From contig SLNM01000316.1 in assembly GCA_007133055.1 (NCBI GenBank), forward strand, positions 1 to 5,947: DNA of 5,947 nucleotides. Direction: 5' to 3'. A program made the position numbers and the translations under genes. The stretch's first letter is position 1. The number at the start of each line of letters is the position of its first letter. The stretch comes from Lentisphaeria bacterium (lineage in GTDB: Bacteria; Verrucomicrobiota; Lentisphaeria; Oligosphaerales; PUNB01). The notes under the pieces are model-generated. The model was not told where the DNA came from and searched no databases. It saw nothing but the letters and a program-made list of their open reading frames with translations. Shown here in pieces: positions 1 through 5,910 of this stretch.

Positions 1-125
1 AACCAGACCTCGCTATTTTGAGCACAAGGGGGTCGCAAGTTGAACGACACTCAGAAAGAAAAATGCCCAACCAGTCTATTTTCAGATATCAAGTTACGGA
101 ATAACTATGAAAACAGGGGGTTCCA
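1..125. repeat. degenerate short direct repeats, possible IS-end remnant
   Basis: The left flank contains related blocks: AACCAG followed by CTATTTTGAG at 1-20, AACCAG followed by CTATTTTCAG at 69-85, and a weaker block near 106-123 (CTAT, GAAAACAGGGGG) resembling the CTATTTTGAGCACAAGGGGG at 13-32. This stretch is richer in A+T than the genes. Some IS21-family insertion sequences carry multiple short internal repeats near their ends, and the pattern is reminiscent of that, but no transposase is visible here and the window edge cuts the region. The rest of the flank, 126-249, shows no gene I recognise, no clear terminator and no RNA gene. The IS assignment is a guess; only the repeats themselves are seen. 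Confidence 0.3.
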
Positions 126-249
126 TTTGCGCTTAAAAGTGAGTTCTGGTAAACCGGTCGCGGGCGTACCTGACGTACTCCAAGATCGAAAAGCTGTTGA
201 GATTGCGTGCAATGACGCCTCGCAGCAGATGGCTCATGCATTATTCAGG

Positions 250-1275
250 CTAGACCTCTTTCATCCAGCCGTGGTCGTCGGGGCCGTCGCCGGTTTGAAT
301 GGCGGTGATGCGGTCGTACAGTTTCTGCAATATAGGCAGGCAGCCCCTCTCCGGGCCTATCCGGTAAACGGTCTGGCCGCGAGTGATTTCGTTGACTGGA
401 GTAATGACCACGGCGGTGCCGCAGGCGGCGACAGTGGCGAACTGAGGAATCTCCTCGAACTCGACCGGGCGGCGCTCCACGGTCATGCCGAGTTCCTTGG
501 CCAGCCGCTGCAAACATTTGTTGGTGACGCTGGGCAGAATCGAATGGGAGTCGGGGGTGACATATTTATTGTCATGGGTCAGAGCAATAAAATTGGATGT
601 GCCGAACTCATCGATGTACTTGTGTTCCCGGGCGTCAAGAAACAATACGGACGGAATCCCTTCGCGCCTGGCCAGCTCGTGCGGCGCCATGGCGGCGGCG
701 TAGTTGCCGCCAACTTTGACATTGCCCAGGCCAAGCGGCGCCGACCGATCATATTCATCGTAGACCACTGCCCGCATCGGTTTCAACCCCCCGCGGTAAT
801 AGGAGCCAACCGGCATTACCATGACAATGAAGGTGTATTCCACAGCCGGTGTCACACCGATCTGAGGACCGCTGCCGAAAAGCAGAGGGCGGATGTACAG
901 GGCGCCGCCGGTGCCGTATGGCGGAACATACTCGAGATTGGCCTTGATCACCCGGCGAACCGCCTCCATGAACATGGGTTCGTCCACTGGCGCCATGCAG
1001 ATGCGGCGGGCTGTGTCAACCATGCGGGCGGCATTCATTTCCGGACGAAAAATCCGTACCCGGCCGTCCCGGCAGCGGAAGGCTTTCAGCCCTTCGAAGG
1101 CCGCCTGCCCGTAATGCAGGGCGGTCGCCGCCACATGCAGAGGGATGGTTTCGCTCTCCTCCAGACGCCCGCCGTCCCATTCGCCATCGCGATAGACATA
1201 GCGAATGTGGCATTTGGTTCGCCTGTAGACAAAGCCAAGCTTTTTCCAGTTGATCGATAATTCGCTCACGGACAA
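250..1275 (-). CDS. ilvE: branched-chain amino acid aminotransferase
   Basis: This is a cytoplasmic fold-type IV, pyridoxal-phosphate-dependent aminotransferase. It catalyses the reversible transfer of an amino group between glutamate and the branched-chain 2-oxo acids, the last step of valine, leucine and isoleucine synthesis. The 341-residue length is normal for the BCAT II group. The signature GNVKVGGNY at residues 184-192 contains the probable Schiff-base lysine K187. DEFGTSNF at 222-229 carries the conserved glutamate E223 and the phosphate-contact TSN. LHYGQAAFEGLKAFR (53-67), YIRPLLFGSG (127-136) and the C-terminal GWMKEV are also typical. No ATG begins the frame: TTG at 1275 is the first start after an upstream in-frame TGA and has AAGG six bases before it, while GTG at 1269 is the alternative. 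It is divergent from nadE and has no co-directional neighbour in the window, so it may be transcribed alone. The family call is firm; the exact start is less so. Confidence 0.95.
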   Translation of the reverse strand: MSVSELSINWKKLGFVYRRTKCHIRYVYRDGEWDGGRLEESETIPLHVAATALHYGQAAFEGLKAFRCRDGRVRIFRPEMNAARMVDTARRICMAPVDEPMFMEAVRRVIKANLEYVPPYGTGGALYIRPLLFGSGPQIGVTPAVEYTFIVMVMPVGSYYRGGLKPMRAVVYDEYDRSAPLGLGNVKVGGNYAAAMAPHELARREGIPSVLFLDAREHKYIDEFGTSNFIALTHDNKYVTPDSHSILPSVTNKCLQRLAKELGMTVERRPVEFEEIPQFATVAACGTAVVITPVNEITRGQTVYRIGPERGCLPILQKLYDRITAIQTGDGPDDHGWMKEV

Positions 1276-1281
1276 TGGATG

Positions 1282-1285
1282 CCTT
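1282..1285 (-). promoter_or_regulatory. ribosome binding site of ilvE
   Basis: Read on the minus strand, AAGG lies six bases before the TTG codon at 1275 and twelve bases before the GTG at 1269. The spacing favours TTG. The site directly abuts the outer end of a decayed repeat element that begins at 1286. Confidence 0.5.
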
Positions 1286-1330
1286 GTAATGAGTCAGTTG
1301 AGGGTGAAAACGTTATGCCGGTTGACGATT
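1286..1330 (+). repeat. left-end fragment of the 4031-4199 MITE family
   Basis: GTAATGAGTCAGT at 1286-1298 matches the terminal inverted repeat at 4031-4043 in 12 of 13 positions. After a 16-base spacer (26 bases in the intact copy), ATGCCGGTTGACGATT at 1315-1330 is identical to 4070-4085. Order and orientation are the same, so this is a related copy lacking about ten bases inside. Beyond 1330 the match fades. A possible but poor right end is GCTGACGGGTTGC at 1404-1416, which matches the other terminal repeat in 9 of 13 positions. No target duplication is visible. The fragment occupies the 5' flank of ilvE. Confidence 0.7.
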
Positions 1331-1370
1331 GCGGATTGCGAACATGCGGAAAGTCCTGCCAGTCGTCCCC

Positions 1371-1398
1371 GTTATCGTTACTTTTCAAACATTCACAA
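1371..1398 (-). promoter_or_regulatory. possible promoter of ilvE
   Basis: Read on the minus strand, TTGTGA (1398-1393) and GATAAC (1376-1371) are separated by 16 bases. Each matches the sigma-70 consensus at four of six positions. This would give a leader of roughly 90 bases running through the decayed repeat. It is weak support from pattern alone. Confidence 0.22.
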
Positions 1399-1418
1399 CT
1401 ATGGCTGACGGGTTGCGG

Positions 1419-1446
1419 TGGTTTTCGGTTGACGGCTTGAAAACCA
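1419..1446. other. inverted repeat between ilvE and nadE
   Basis: TGGTTTTC (1419-1426) and GAAAACCA (1439-1446) form a perfect 8-bp inverted repeat around a 12-base centre. No T-run follows on either strand, so it does not look like an intrinsic terminator. Its position about 90 bases before nadE would suit a regulator-binding site or a leader hairpin, but nothing in the sequence identifies a regulator. Confidence 0.4.
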
Positions 1447-1478
1447 ATGACCGCGTACTATTGTCCTTCATTCGGTGA

Positions 1479-1507
1479 TTGCAAGGGGGCGCATTATGCG
1501 ATTTATT
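1479..1507 (+). promoter_or_regulatory. possible promoter of nadE
   Basis: TTGCAA (1479-1484) and TTTATT (1502-1507) are spaced by 17 bases, and each matches the sigma-70 consensus at four of six positions. Transcription would start near 1514, leaving a leader of about 25 bases with the AAGG motif at 1526-1529. The match is weak; it is the best-spaced candidate I found upstream of nadE. Confidence 0.28.
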
Positions 1508-1540
1508 CTGTAACCGGCAAAAGACAAGGTTATGGTCACT

Positions 1541-3499
1541 ATGTACAGCGAATACGGATGGGTTCGGGTGGCGGTCGCCGTTCCGGAAGTGACGGTGGCG
1601 CAGCCATTGGCCAACGCCGAGTTCATGCTGGCCTGTCTCGAGGACCTGGCACCGGCCGAGCCAGACTTGGTGGTTTTTCCCGAATTGTGCCTGACCGGCT
1701 ATACCTGCGGCGACCTTTTTCATCAGAACACGCTGCGGCGGAGCACACTGTCCGCCCTGGAACATCTGTTGGCCGCCACCGCCGACTGTCAGGCTGTGCT
1801 TGCGGTCGGCCTGCCGCTGACGGCGGGCGGACAGCTTTTCAACTGCGCCATGGCAGTACAGGCCGGACGCGTTCTCGGGGTGGTGCCAAAAAGTGTCATC
1901 CCCAACTATCGTGAATTCTACGAGGGCCGCTGGTTCGCTGCCGCCGCGAAAGTGCGCGAGGATACAGTGCAGGTCGGGGATCGCCAGGTGCCGTTCGGTA
2001 CGGATCTGGTTTTCGCGGCTGACTCCGATCCCCGTTTTTCGTTTGGCCTGGAAATTTGCGAGGACCTGTGGGCGCCAATCCCCCCCAGCACCCGCCTGGC
2101 TCTGGGCGGCGCCGCCATCCTGCTCAACCTGTCGGCAAGCCATGAACTGGTCGGCAAGAGCGCCTACCGAGAGGAGCTGGTGCGGCAGCAGTCGGCCCGC
2201 TGCCTGGCCGCCTACGCCTATTGCTCGGCCGGCCCCCTGGAATCAACTACCGACCTGGTCTTCGGCGGACACGGGATGATCGCCGAGAACGGAACCATCT
2301 TGCAGCAATCCCCCCGCTTCCGACGCGGTCGGCATACCCTGATCGCCGATGTCGACCTGGAATTTCTACAGCATGAACGGATGCAGAACCATGCCTTCAA
2401 CAGTCAGGTCGGCGAGCCGGACCTGATGATCCGGCGCCTGCCTTTCAAACCGGGGCGGCAACCTGCACCGCCTGAAAAACTATACCGCAGCGTTCCAGCT
2501 CTGCCCTTTGTTCCGAGCAATCCCAGCCGCCGCCGGCAGCGCAGCCAGGAAATTATCGCCATCCAAAGCCATGGCCTGGCCACACGGCTGCACCGGGCGG
2601 GGGTGGAAAAGGCGGTTCTCGGCTTGTCCGGCGGCCTCGACTCCACCCTGGCGCTGCTGGTCGCCAGGGAGGCCTTTGCCCACCTGCGGCGGCCACCAAC
2701 CAATATTCGCTGCTTCACCATGCCCGGATTCGGCACTTCCCAGCGCACTCTCGAGCAGGTTCGCCGACTGACCCGGGAAACGGGTGTTGAGCTGGCCGAA
2801 ATAGACATTCGTTCCGCCTGCGAACAGCACTTCCGAGACCTCGGCCACGACGGAACCACCGGCGATACCACCTTCGAAAACGCCCAGGCCAGGGAGCGCA
2901 TGCAAATTCTCATGGACAAAGCCAATATGCTCGGCGCCCTGGTGATCGGCACCGGCGACCTGTCGGAACTGGCTTTGGGATGGACTACCTACAACGGCGA
3001 TCACATGTCAATGTACAATGTCAATGCCGGTGTCCCCAAAACTTTGGTCTCATGGCTGATTCGCGACTTCGCCGACACCCTCGATCCCGACAATGCCGGC
3101 CTGCGGAAGGTACTTATGGATATCCTCGACACCCCGATTTCCCCCGAATTACTGCCGCCGGACCAGGATGGCAATGTCGGCCAGCAAACCGAAGCTCTGA
3201 TCGGACCATACCAGTTGCATGATTTTTTCCTTTATCACATGGTCCGCTGCGGGTTCACCCCGCAAAAAGTCCTGTTCATGGCGGCAATAGCCTTTGCCGA
3301 TCAGTACAAGCGGTCCGAAATCAAGCAATGGCTGGAGGTGTTCGCAACCCGCTTCTTCGCCCACCAATTCAAGCGTTCCTGCCTGCCGGACGGACCCAAG
3401 GTCGGAACCATCGCCCTCTCCCCGCGCGGCGACTGGCGCATGCCCAGTGACGTCAGGGCGGACACCTGGCTTGCCGAGCTGGCGGAAGCAGAGAGTTGA
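1541..3499 (+). CDS. nadE: glutamine-dependent NAD+ synthetase
   Basis: This enzyme amidates nicotinic acid adenine dinucleotide to NAD+ with ATP, using ammonia released from glutamine, as the final step of NAD synthesis in the cytoplasm. Numbering from ATG 1541 (652 residues), the N-terminal nitrilase-like glutaminase domain covers about 8-280 and has the triad E48 (FPELCLTGYTCGDLF), K117 (VVPKS) and C173 (EICEDLW). The C-terminal ATP-dependent synthetase domain carries the P-loop SGGLDS at 363-368, FENAQARERMQ at 445-455, GTGDLSE at 470-476, TYNGDH from 483 and FKRSCLPDGPKVG at 610-622. Length and order fit the long two-domain type of Mycobacterium and Bacteroides, not the ammonia-only form. 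ATG 1532 would add three residues, but AAGG at 1526-1529 is only two bases from it and eleven from ATG 1541, and homologues begin close to the GWVRVA-like strand, so I prefer 1541. All catalytic residues are present. Hemerythrin follows after 61 bases. Confidence 0.96.
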   Translation: MYSEYGWVRVAVAVPEVTVAQPLANAEFMLACLEDLAPAEPDLVVFPELCLTGYTCGDLFHQNTLRRSTLSALEHLLAATADCQAVLAVGLPLTAGGQLFNCAMAVQAGRVLGVVPKSVIPNYREFYEGRWFAAAAKVREDTVQVGDRQVPFGTDLVFAADSDPRFSFGLEICEDLWAPIPPSTRLALGGAAILLNLSASHELVGKSAYREELVRQQSARCLAAYAYCSAGPLESTTDLVFGGHGMIAENGTILQQSPRFRRGRHTLIADVDLEFLQHERMQNHAFNSQVGEPDLMIRRLPFKPGRQPAPPEKLYRSVPALPFVPSNPSRRRQRSQEIIAIQSHGLATRLHRAGVEKAVLGLSGGLDSTLALLVAREAFAHLRRPPTNIRCFTMPGFGTSQRTLEQVRRLTRETGVELAEIDIRSACEQHFRDLGHDGTTGDTTFENAQARERMQILMDKANMLGALVIGTGDLSELALGWTTYNGDHMSMYNVNAGVPKTLVSWLIRDFADTLDPDNAGLRKVLMDILDTPISPELLPPDQDGNVGQQTEALIGPYQLHDFFLYHMVRCGFTPQKVLFMAAIAFADQYKRSEIKQWLEVFATRFFAHQFKRSCLPDGPKVGTIALSPRGDWRMPSDVRADTWLAELAEAES

Positions 3500-3531
3500 C
3501 TAATATGTGCAAAAACGCATTTCGCGAAACC

Positions 3532-3537
3532 CATAAT
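3532..3537 (+). promoter_or_regulatory. possible -10 box upstream of hemerythrin gene
   Basis: CATAAT matches TATAAT at five of six positions and lies 23 bases before the hemerythrin ATG, which would leave a very short leader carrying the ribosome site. No good -35 box stands 16-18 bases upstream. A 10-bp palindrome, TTTCGCGAAA at 3520-3529, sits directly before it and could be an operator or chance. The alternative is read-through from nadE, since no terminator hairpin is seen between the genes. Confidence 0.25.
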
Positions 3538-3547
3538 TAAACCAGAC

Positions 3548-3553
3548 AAGGGG
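3548..3553 (+). promoter_or_regulatory. ribosome binding site of hemerythrin gene
   Basis: AAGGGG lies seven bases before ATG 3561. It is the strongest Shine-Dalgarno match in the window among the genes called here, and it fixes the start. Confidence 0.75.
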
Positions 3554-3560
3554 TCAGTCG

Positions 3561-4019
3561 ATGCAGTTGTTCAATTGGAATGACAAACTGAAAACGGGGA
3601 TGGCCGAAATTGACCGGCAGCACCAGGAGCTGATCAAGCGAATTAACGCTTTCATCAAAGCCTGCATGGAGGAACCGCGCAATTTTGCCGCCATGGCCAG
3701 CACTTTCGATTTCCTCAACGCCTACGTGGTCGAACATTTTGCCCTGGAGGAAAGACTGATGCTCGAACATAAATACCCCCGAATCGATCTGCATGTCCAG
3801 GACCATCGGGAAATGCGTTACTGGGTCGATAAAACCAGTCAGAGCATCTCCAGGCATGAATTCCCGGAAAAGCTGGTGATGGAAGTCAACTACCGACTGG
3901 TGGAATGGCTGCAGTTACATATCCGCAATCGCGACCGCAACATGAGCAAGTTTTTCCAGGAAATCGCCGGCAAGAACAAAATCTCCTCTTTGCTGGCCTT
4001 GATCAGAGGCGATCAATGA
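3561..4019 (+). CDS. bacteriohemerythrin
   Basis: This is a single-domain, 152-residue soluble hemerythrin, a four-helix bundle that binds O2 reversibly at a non-haem di-iron centre. All seven expected iron ligands are visible: H21 (DRQHQEL), H59 and E63 (EHFALEE), H78 and H82 (LHVQDH), and H120 and D125 (LHIRNRD). FNWNDKLKTGMAEID at 4-18 is the usual N-terminal signature, with an aromatic residue before the first helix. There is no signal peptide, membrane segment or fused methyl-accepting or diguanylate cyclase domain, so it is a free cytoplasmic protein. Proposed roles in the family are O2 storage or delivery, O2 scavenging in microaerophiles and anaerobes, and sensing. Which applies here cannot be told. 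It sits 61 bases after nadE in the same direction. A mobile element inserted with its target duplication starting three bases after the stop codon, so the coding sequence is intact. Confidence 0.93.
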   Translation: MQLFNWNDKLKTGMAEIDRQHQELIKRINAFIKACMEEPRNFAAMASTFDFLNAYVVEHFALEERLMLEHKYPRIDLHVQDHREMRYWVDKTSQSISRHEFPEKLVMEVNYRLVEWLQLHIRNRDRNMSKFFQEIAGKNKISSLLALIRGDQ

Positions 4020-4022
4020 GGC

Positions 4023-4207
4023 CCACTGCAGTAATGCGTCAGTGATAGCTGGAAGAATAGCAGTATCTCATGCCGGTTGACGATTACGGGCGACGATTAA
4101 GGATTACGACTGGGCACAAAAATCGTCTGCCTTAATCGTCGCTCTTAATCGTTTTCCGATTGCTTGTTCCAAGCGCTGCACCTTTGACTGACGCATTACC
4201 CACTGCA
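4023..4207. mobile_element. 169-bp MITE-like element with target duplication
   Basis: A non-coding element spans 4031-4199. Its ends are perfect 13-bp inverted repeats, GTAATGCGTCAGT (4031-4043) and ACTGACGCATTAC (4187-4199). It is flanked by a direct repeat CCACTGCA at 4023-4030 and 4200-4207, which reads as an 8-bp target duplication (9 bp if a shared C is counted). Removing the element and one repeat restores a continuous sequence just after the hemerythrin stop. It has no transposase frame, so it would need a transposase acting in trans. Insertion-sequence families giving 8-9-bp duplications include IS1, IS256 and IS1595. The terminal GTAATG loosely recalls IS1 ends, but I do not assign a family. 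The perfect ends and duplication suggest recent insertion. Confidence 0.8.
4080..4152. repeat. long hairpin inside the MITE
   Basis: A perfect 13-bp stem pairs GCGACGATTAAGG (4090-4102) with CCTTAATCGTCGC (4130-4142). Outside a 3-by-3 internal loop, a further 7-bp stem pairs ACGATTA (4080-4086) with TAATCGT (4146-4152). The loop of 27 bases has partial extra pairing. Fold-back cores are common in MITEs. Transcribed from either side, it would lie at the 3' end of both the hemerythrin and the carotenoid mRNAs and may stabilise or help end them; TTTT follows the outer stem on the plus strand (4152-4155). Confidence 0.8.
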
Positions 4208-4288
4208 AGCCTGTTCGTTGTCTTTGTTCTATGTCATATGCAGTTCTGAGCATGCCAGATATGAGCATTCAACCCCGTAAGGCTTTTC
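4208..4288. other. short convergent intergenic remainder
   Basis: Between the mobile element and the cruF stop I see no gene, no convincing terminator and no RNA. A TGAGCAT heptamer occurs twice (4247-4253 and 4262-4268), probably by chance. Confidence 0.4.
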
Positions 4289-4948
4289 TCAAACCACCCA
4301 GCGCAAAAGCAGAAAGAACAGTCCCTGAACAATCAGGATCGCCAACGGCAGAGGGTGGTTGCTGGTCAGGCGCATTCGTTTGAAAAGGCCGGTGAAAACC
4401 AGTGCGATAACGCCCCAGGCCAGATAGTTCTGCAGGGGGATAGTGTCCCCCTCCCATGACCAGTAGTCGAGAGCAATTGCCGCCGGCTCCATGATGTAGT
4501 CGAAAACCACACACAACAAGGCGGCGATCACAGCCGCCGGCACTGGCCGCCCAGTCAGTCGTTCGGCGGCGGCCAGAGCACCCAGAATCACCAGAGTCCA
4601 GTTGATCCCGATCAGCAGCGGCGCTCCCAGCACCTGCGACCCCAGCGTCGCACCATAATCATAGCTGCCAAAAACCCAGCCCGTGGCAACCCCGACAATC
4701 TCCAGCGCCAGGGTGACAATGAATGTCGCCCCGGCCCAGGCCAAAAGGCGATACCGTTTTTCAACGACAAACGGCAGAAAACCAACCACCGCTGTGCCCG
4801 CCAGAGTGTAGGGGGTCAGAACCAGCATCGCCGGGAGAGTTGCCGGATGCCAGTGTCCGATTACGCCAACCAGATAAAACACGGACAGCAGGATTATCGC
4901 CGTCTGCTGGTAGCGAGGAAGCCATTCCGGGGTTGAGTTTTTACGCAT
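4289..4948 (-). CDS. cruF: carotenoid biosynthesis membrane protein, CruF / DUF422 family
   Basis: This 219-residue inner-membrane protein belongs to the carotenoid biosynthesis family that includes CruF, the carotenoid 1',2'-hydratase of cyanobacteria and Deinococcus, and the bisanhydrobacterioruberin hydratase of haloarchaea. Members add water across the end double bond of an acyclic psi end group. About seven hydrophobic segments are visible, near 14-31, 38-61, 67-90, 107-127, 136-152, 174-189 and 198-216. Family motifs present are ALEIVGVATGWVFGSYDYG (81-99), LGAPLLIGINW (107-117), FDYIMEPAA (149-157), DYWSWEG (161-167) and NYLAWG (174-179). The start is ATG 4948, with only a weak AGG eleven bases upstream, which suggests translation coupled to the synthase gene that ends 16 bases earlier. 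Family membership is solid. The exact substrate is inferred from the neighbour and is open. Confidence 0.82.
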   Translation of the reverse strand: MRKNSTPEWLPRYQQTAIILLSVFYLVGVIGHWHPATLPAMLVLTPYTLAGTAVVGFLPFVVEKRYRLLAWAGATFIVTLALEIVGVATGWVFGSYDYGATLGSQVLGAPLLIGINWTLVILGALAAAERLTGRPVPAAVIAALLCVVFDYIMEPAAIALDYWSWEGDTIPLQNYLAWGVIALVFTGLFKRMRLTSNHPLPLAILIVQGLFFLLLRWVV

Positions 4949-4964
4949 GATGACGATTGCCTGT

Positions 4965-5777
4965 TTATGATAGGATGTTGGTTATCCCGGTCAAAATGAT
5001 TCTGAGTTTGCCAGGCTTGATTTTTTTCTCGTAAACCACAAACGGTTGGCGCTCGATAACGCCTGCCGTCCATTGATACATATCGGCGGCAGTCTTGATG
5101 GGGATGCGGCAGCGTCGCGGGATCAGCCGATATCCTGCCACGGCTTCCTGCTGCCACTGCCGATAGCGCTCGATCTCACGCCGGACATAGGCCTTGAACT
5201 CCGTCGGTTGACGCCGCGCCGTTTCCCTGGTCAGGTCCGGCAGTCCGGTATCGGCGGTGGGCAGATACTGTCGACCCAGCTCAAGGTCCTCGGCAATGTC
5301 CCGAATGAAATTGATATACTGCATGGCCCGGCCCAGGCGCGCGGCGGGAGCCATCGCCGCTTCGGGCAATTCCATTATCCGAGCCATGCACCAGCCGATG
5401 ACTTCGGCCGAACCATGTATGTAGGCCAGGGTCTCGCTCAGGCTTTCATACTTGCTTTTGGTTAAATCCATCTCCATGGAGTTCATAAACGACCGCACCC
5501 AAACGGGATCGAAGTGTTTCCGCCTCTGAAGCTCGACAAACGAGTCGATGACCGGGTTGTCACTGGCCACTCCCGATTCCCAGGCTCGCTGGTAATCCGA
5601 CTTGAAGCGGAAGAAAGCATCCCGCTCCGCTGGCTGACGGTCGACAAAATCGTCGGCCGTGCGGACAAACGCATAGAGGATACTTACATCATGCCAGACG
5701 GCCGCCGGAAAAAACCGAGCGCTGTTGTAGTAGGTCTTGCTGCCGCGCTTAAAGATATTTCGGTTTGTACGGTGCAT
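4965..5777 (-). CDS. crtB: squalene/phytoene synthase, probably phytoene synthase
   Basis: This trans-isoprenyl diphosphate synthase condenses two prenyl diphosphates head to head. With a carotenoid gene directly downstream, the likely reaction is two geranylgeranyl diphosphates to phytoene. From ATG 5777 it has 270 residues. The first Asp-rich motif is DDFVD at 42-46 within YAFVRTADDFVD, and the second is D160-x-x-x-D164 in NFIRDIAED (156-164), followed by LELGRQYLP. These bind the Mg2+-diphosphate groups. MEMDLTKSKYES at 101-112 matches the conserved central helix. A TTG at 5798 would add seven residues, but its purine-rich AGAAGG is only one base away, whereas ATG 5777 has GGA eight bases upstream, so I chose ATG. 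It is a peripheral or cytoplasmic enzyme, first of a two-gene minus-strand operon. HpnC/HpnD-type or squalene synthases are the alternative reading, less likely because of CruF. Confidence 0.88.
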   Translation of the reverse strand: MHRTNRNIFKRGSKTYYNSARFFPAAVWHDVSILYAFVRTADDFVDRQPAERDAFFRFKSDYQRAWESGVASDNPVIDSFVELQRRKHFDPVWVRSFMNSMEMDLTKSKYESLSETLAYIHGSAEVIGWCMARIMELPEAAMAPAARLGRAMQYINFIRDIAEDLELGRQYLPTADTGLPDLTRETARRQPTEFKAYVRREIERYRQWQQEAVAGYRLIPRRCRIPIKTAADMYQWTAGVIERQPFVVYEKKIKPGKLRIILTGITNILS

Positions 5778-5846
5778 ATACCATGTCCATGGCGACAAGC
5801 CTTCTCTCGGCTTTCTCGCCCGTTTTTATCCTGTTCTTTTCGGCGG

Positions 5847-5910
5847 ACGATAGCGGGCGACGAGAGCGGTGGACGATTATTGTGCGCAATCATAATCCGC
5901 AGTCGTTACC
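5847..5910 (-). repeat. diverged copy of the MITE hairpin core
   Basis: Plus-strand 5847-5910 aligns without gaps to the reverse complement of 4089-4152. By hand I count about 45 identical bases of 64, including GACGATT, TTGTGC and TAATCC blocks and the GCGACGA at 5857-5863. In the other sense, 5846-5863 matches 4079-4096 in 16 of 18 positions, as expected of a palindromic core. The terminal repeats and target duplication of the intact element are not visible here. It lies about 70 bases upstream of crtB and overlaps the stop codon of the possible gene tail at 5906. Confidence 0.55.

Noticed and set aside
143..253. A 36-codon plus-strand frame with a plausible helix-like peptide
   Set aside because: No ATG, GTG or TTG start with a ribosome site opens it near its 5' end, and it is too short to judge. 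It is kept only as a hint of an IS remnant.
40..1260. A 406-codon plus-strand frame, TTG start with AAGGGGG seven bases upstream, antisense to almost all of ilvE
   Set aside because: It lies codon-antisense to a clearly conserved aminotransferase in GC-rich DNA, where long shadow frames are common. Its product shows no recognisable family, and the AAGGGGG belongs to the repeated blocks of the left flank.
1426..1434. A third occurrence of CGGTTGACG, also at 1319 and 4074, as another element copy
   Set aside because: Only nine bases match and the flanking sequence differs from the repeat family; likely chance or a small remnant.
1385..2143. A 252-codon minus-strand frame across the nadE promoter region and the glutaminase domain
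   Set aside because: It overlaps nadE, whose frame carries all catalytic motifs. The antisense product is low-complexity and unfamiliar.
5874..5896. Imperfect hairpin GATTAT ... ATAATC upstream of crtB as a terminator or riboswitch
   Set aside because: It is explained as part of the diverged repeat core. It lacks a T-run and matches no riboswitch consensus I know.
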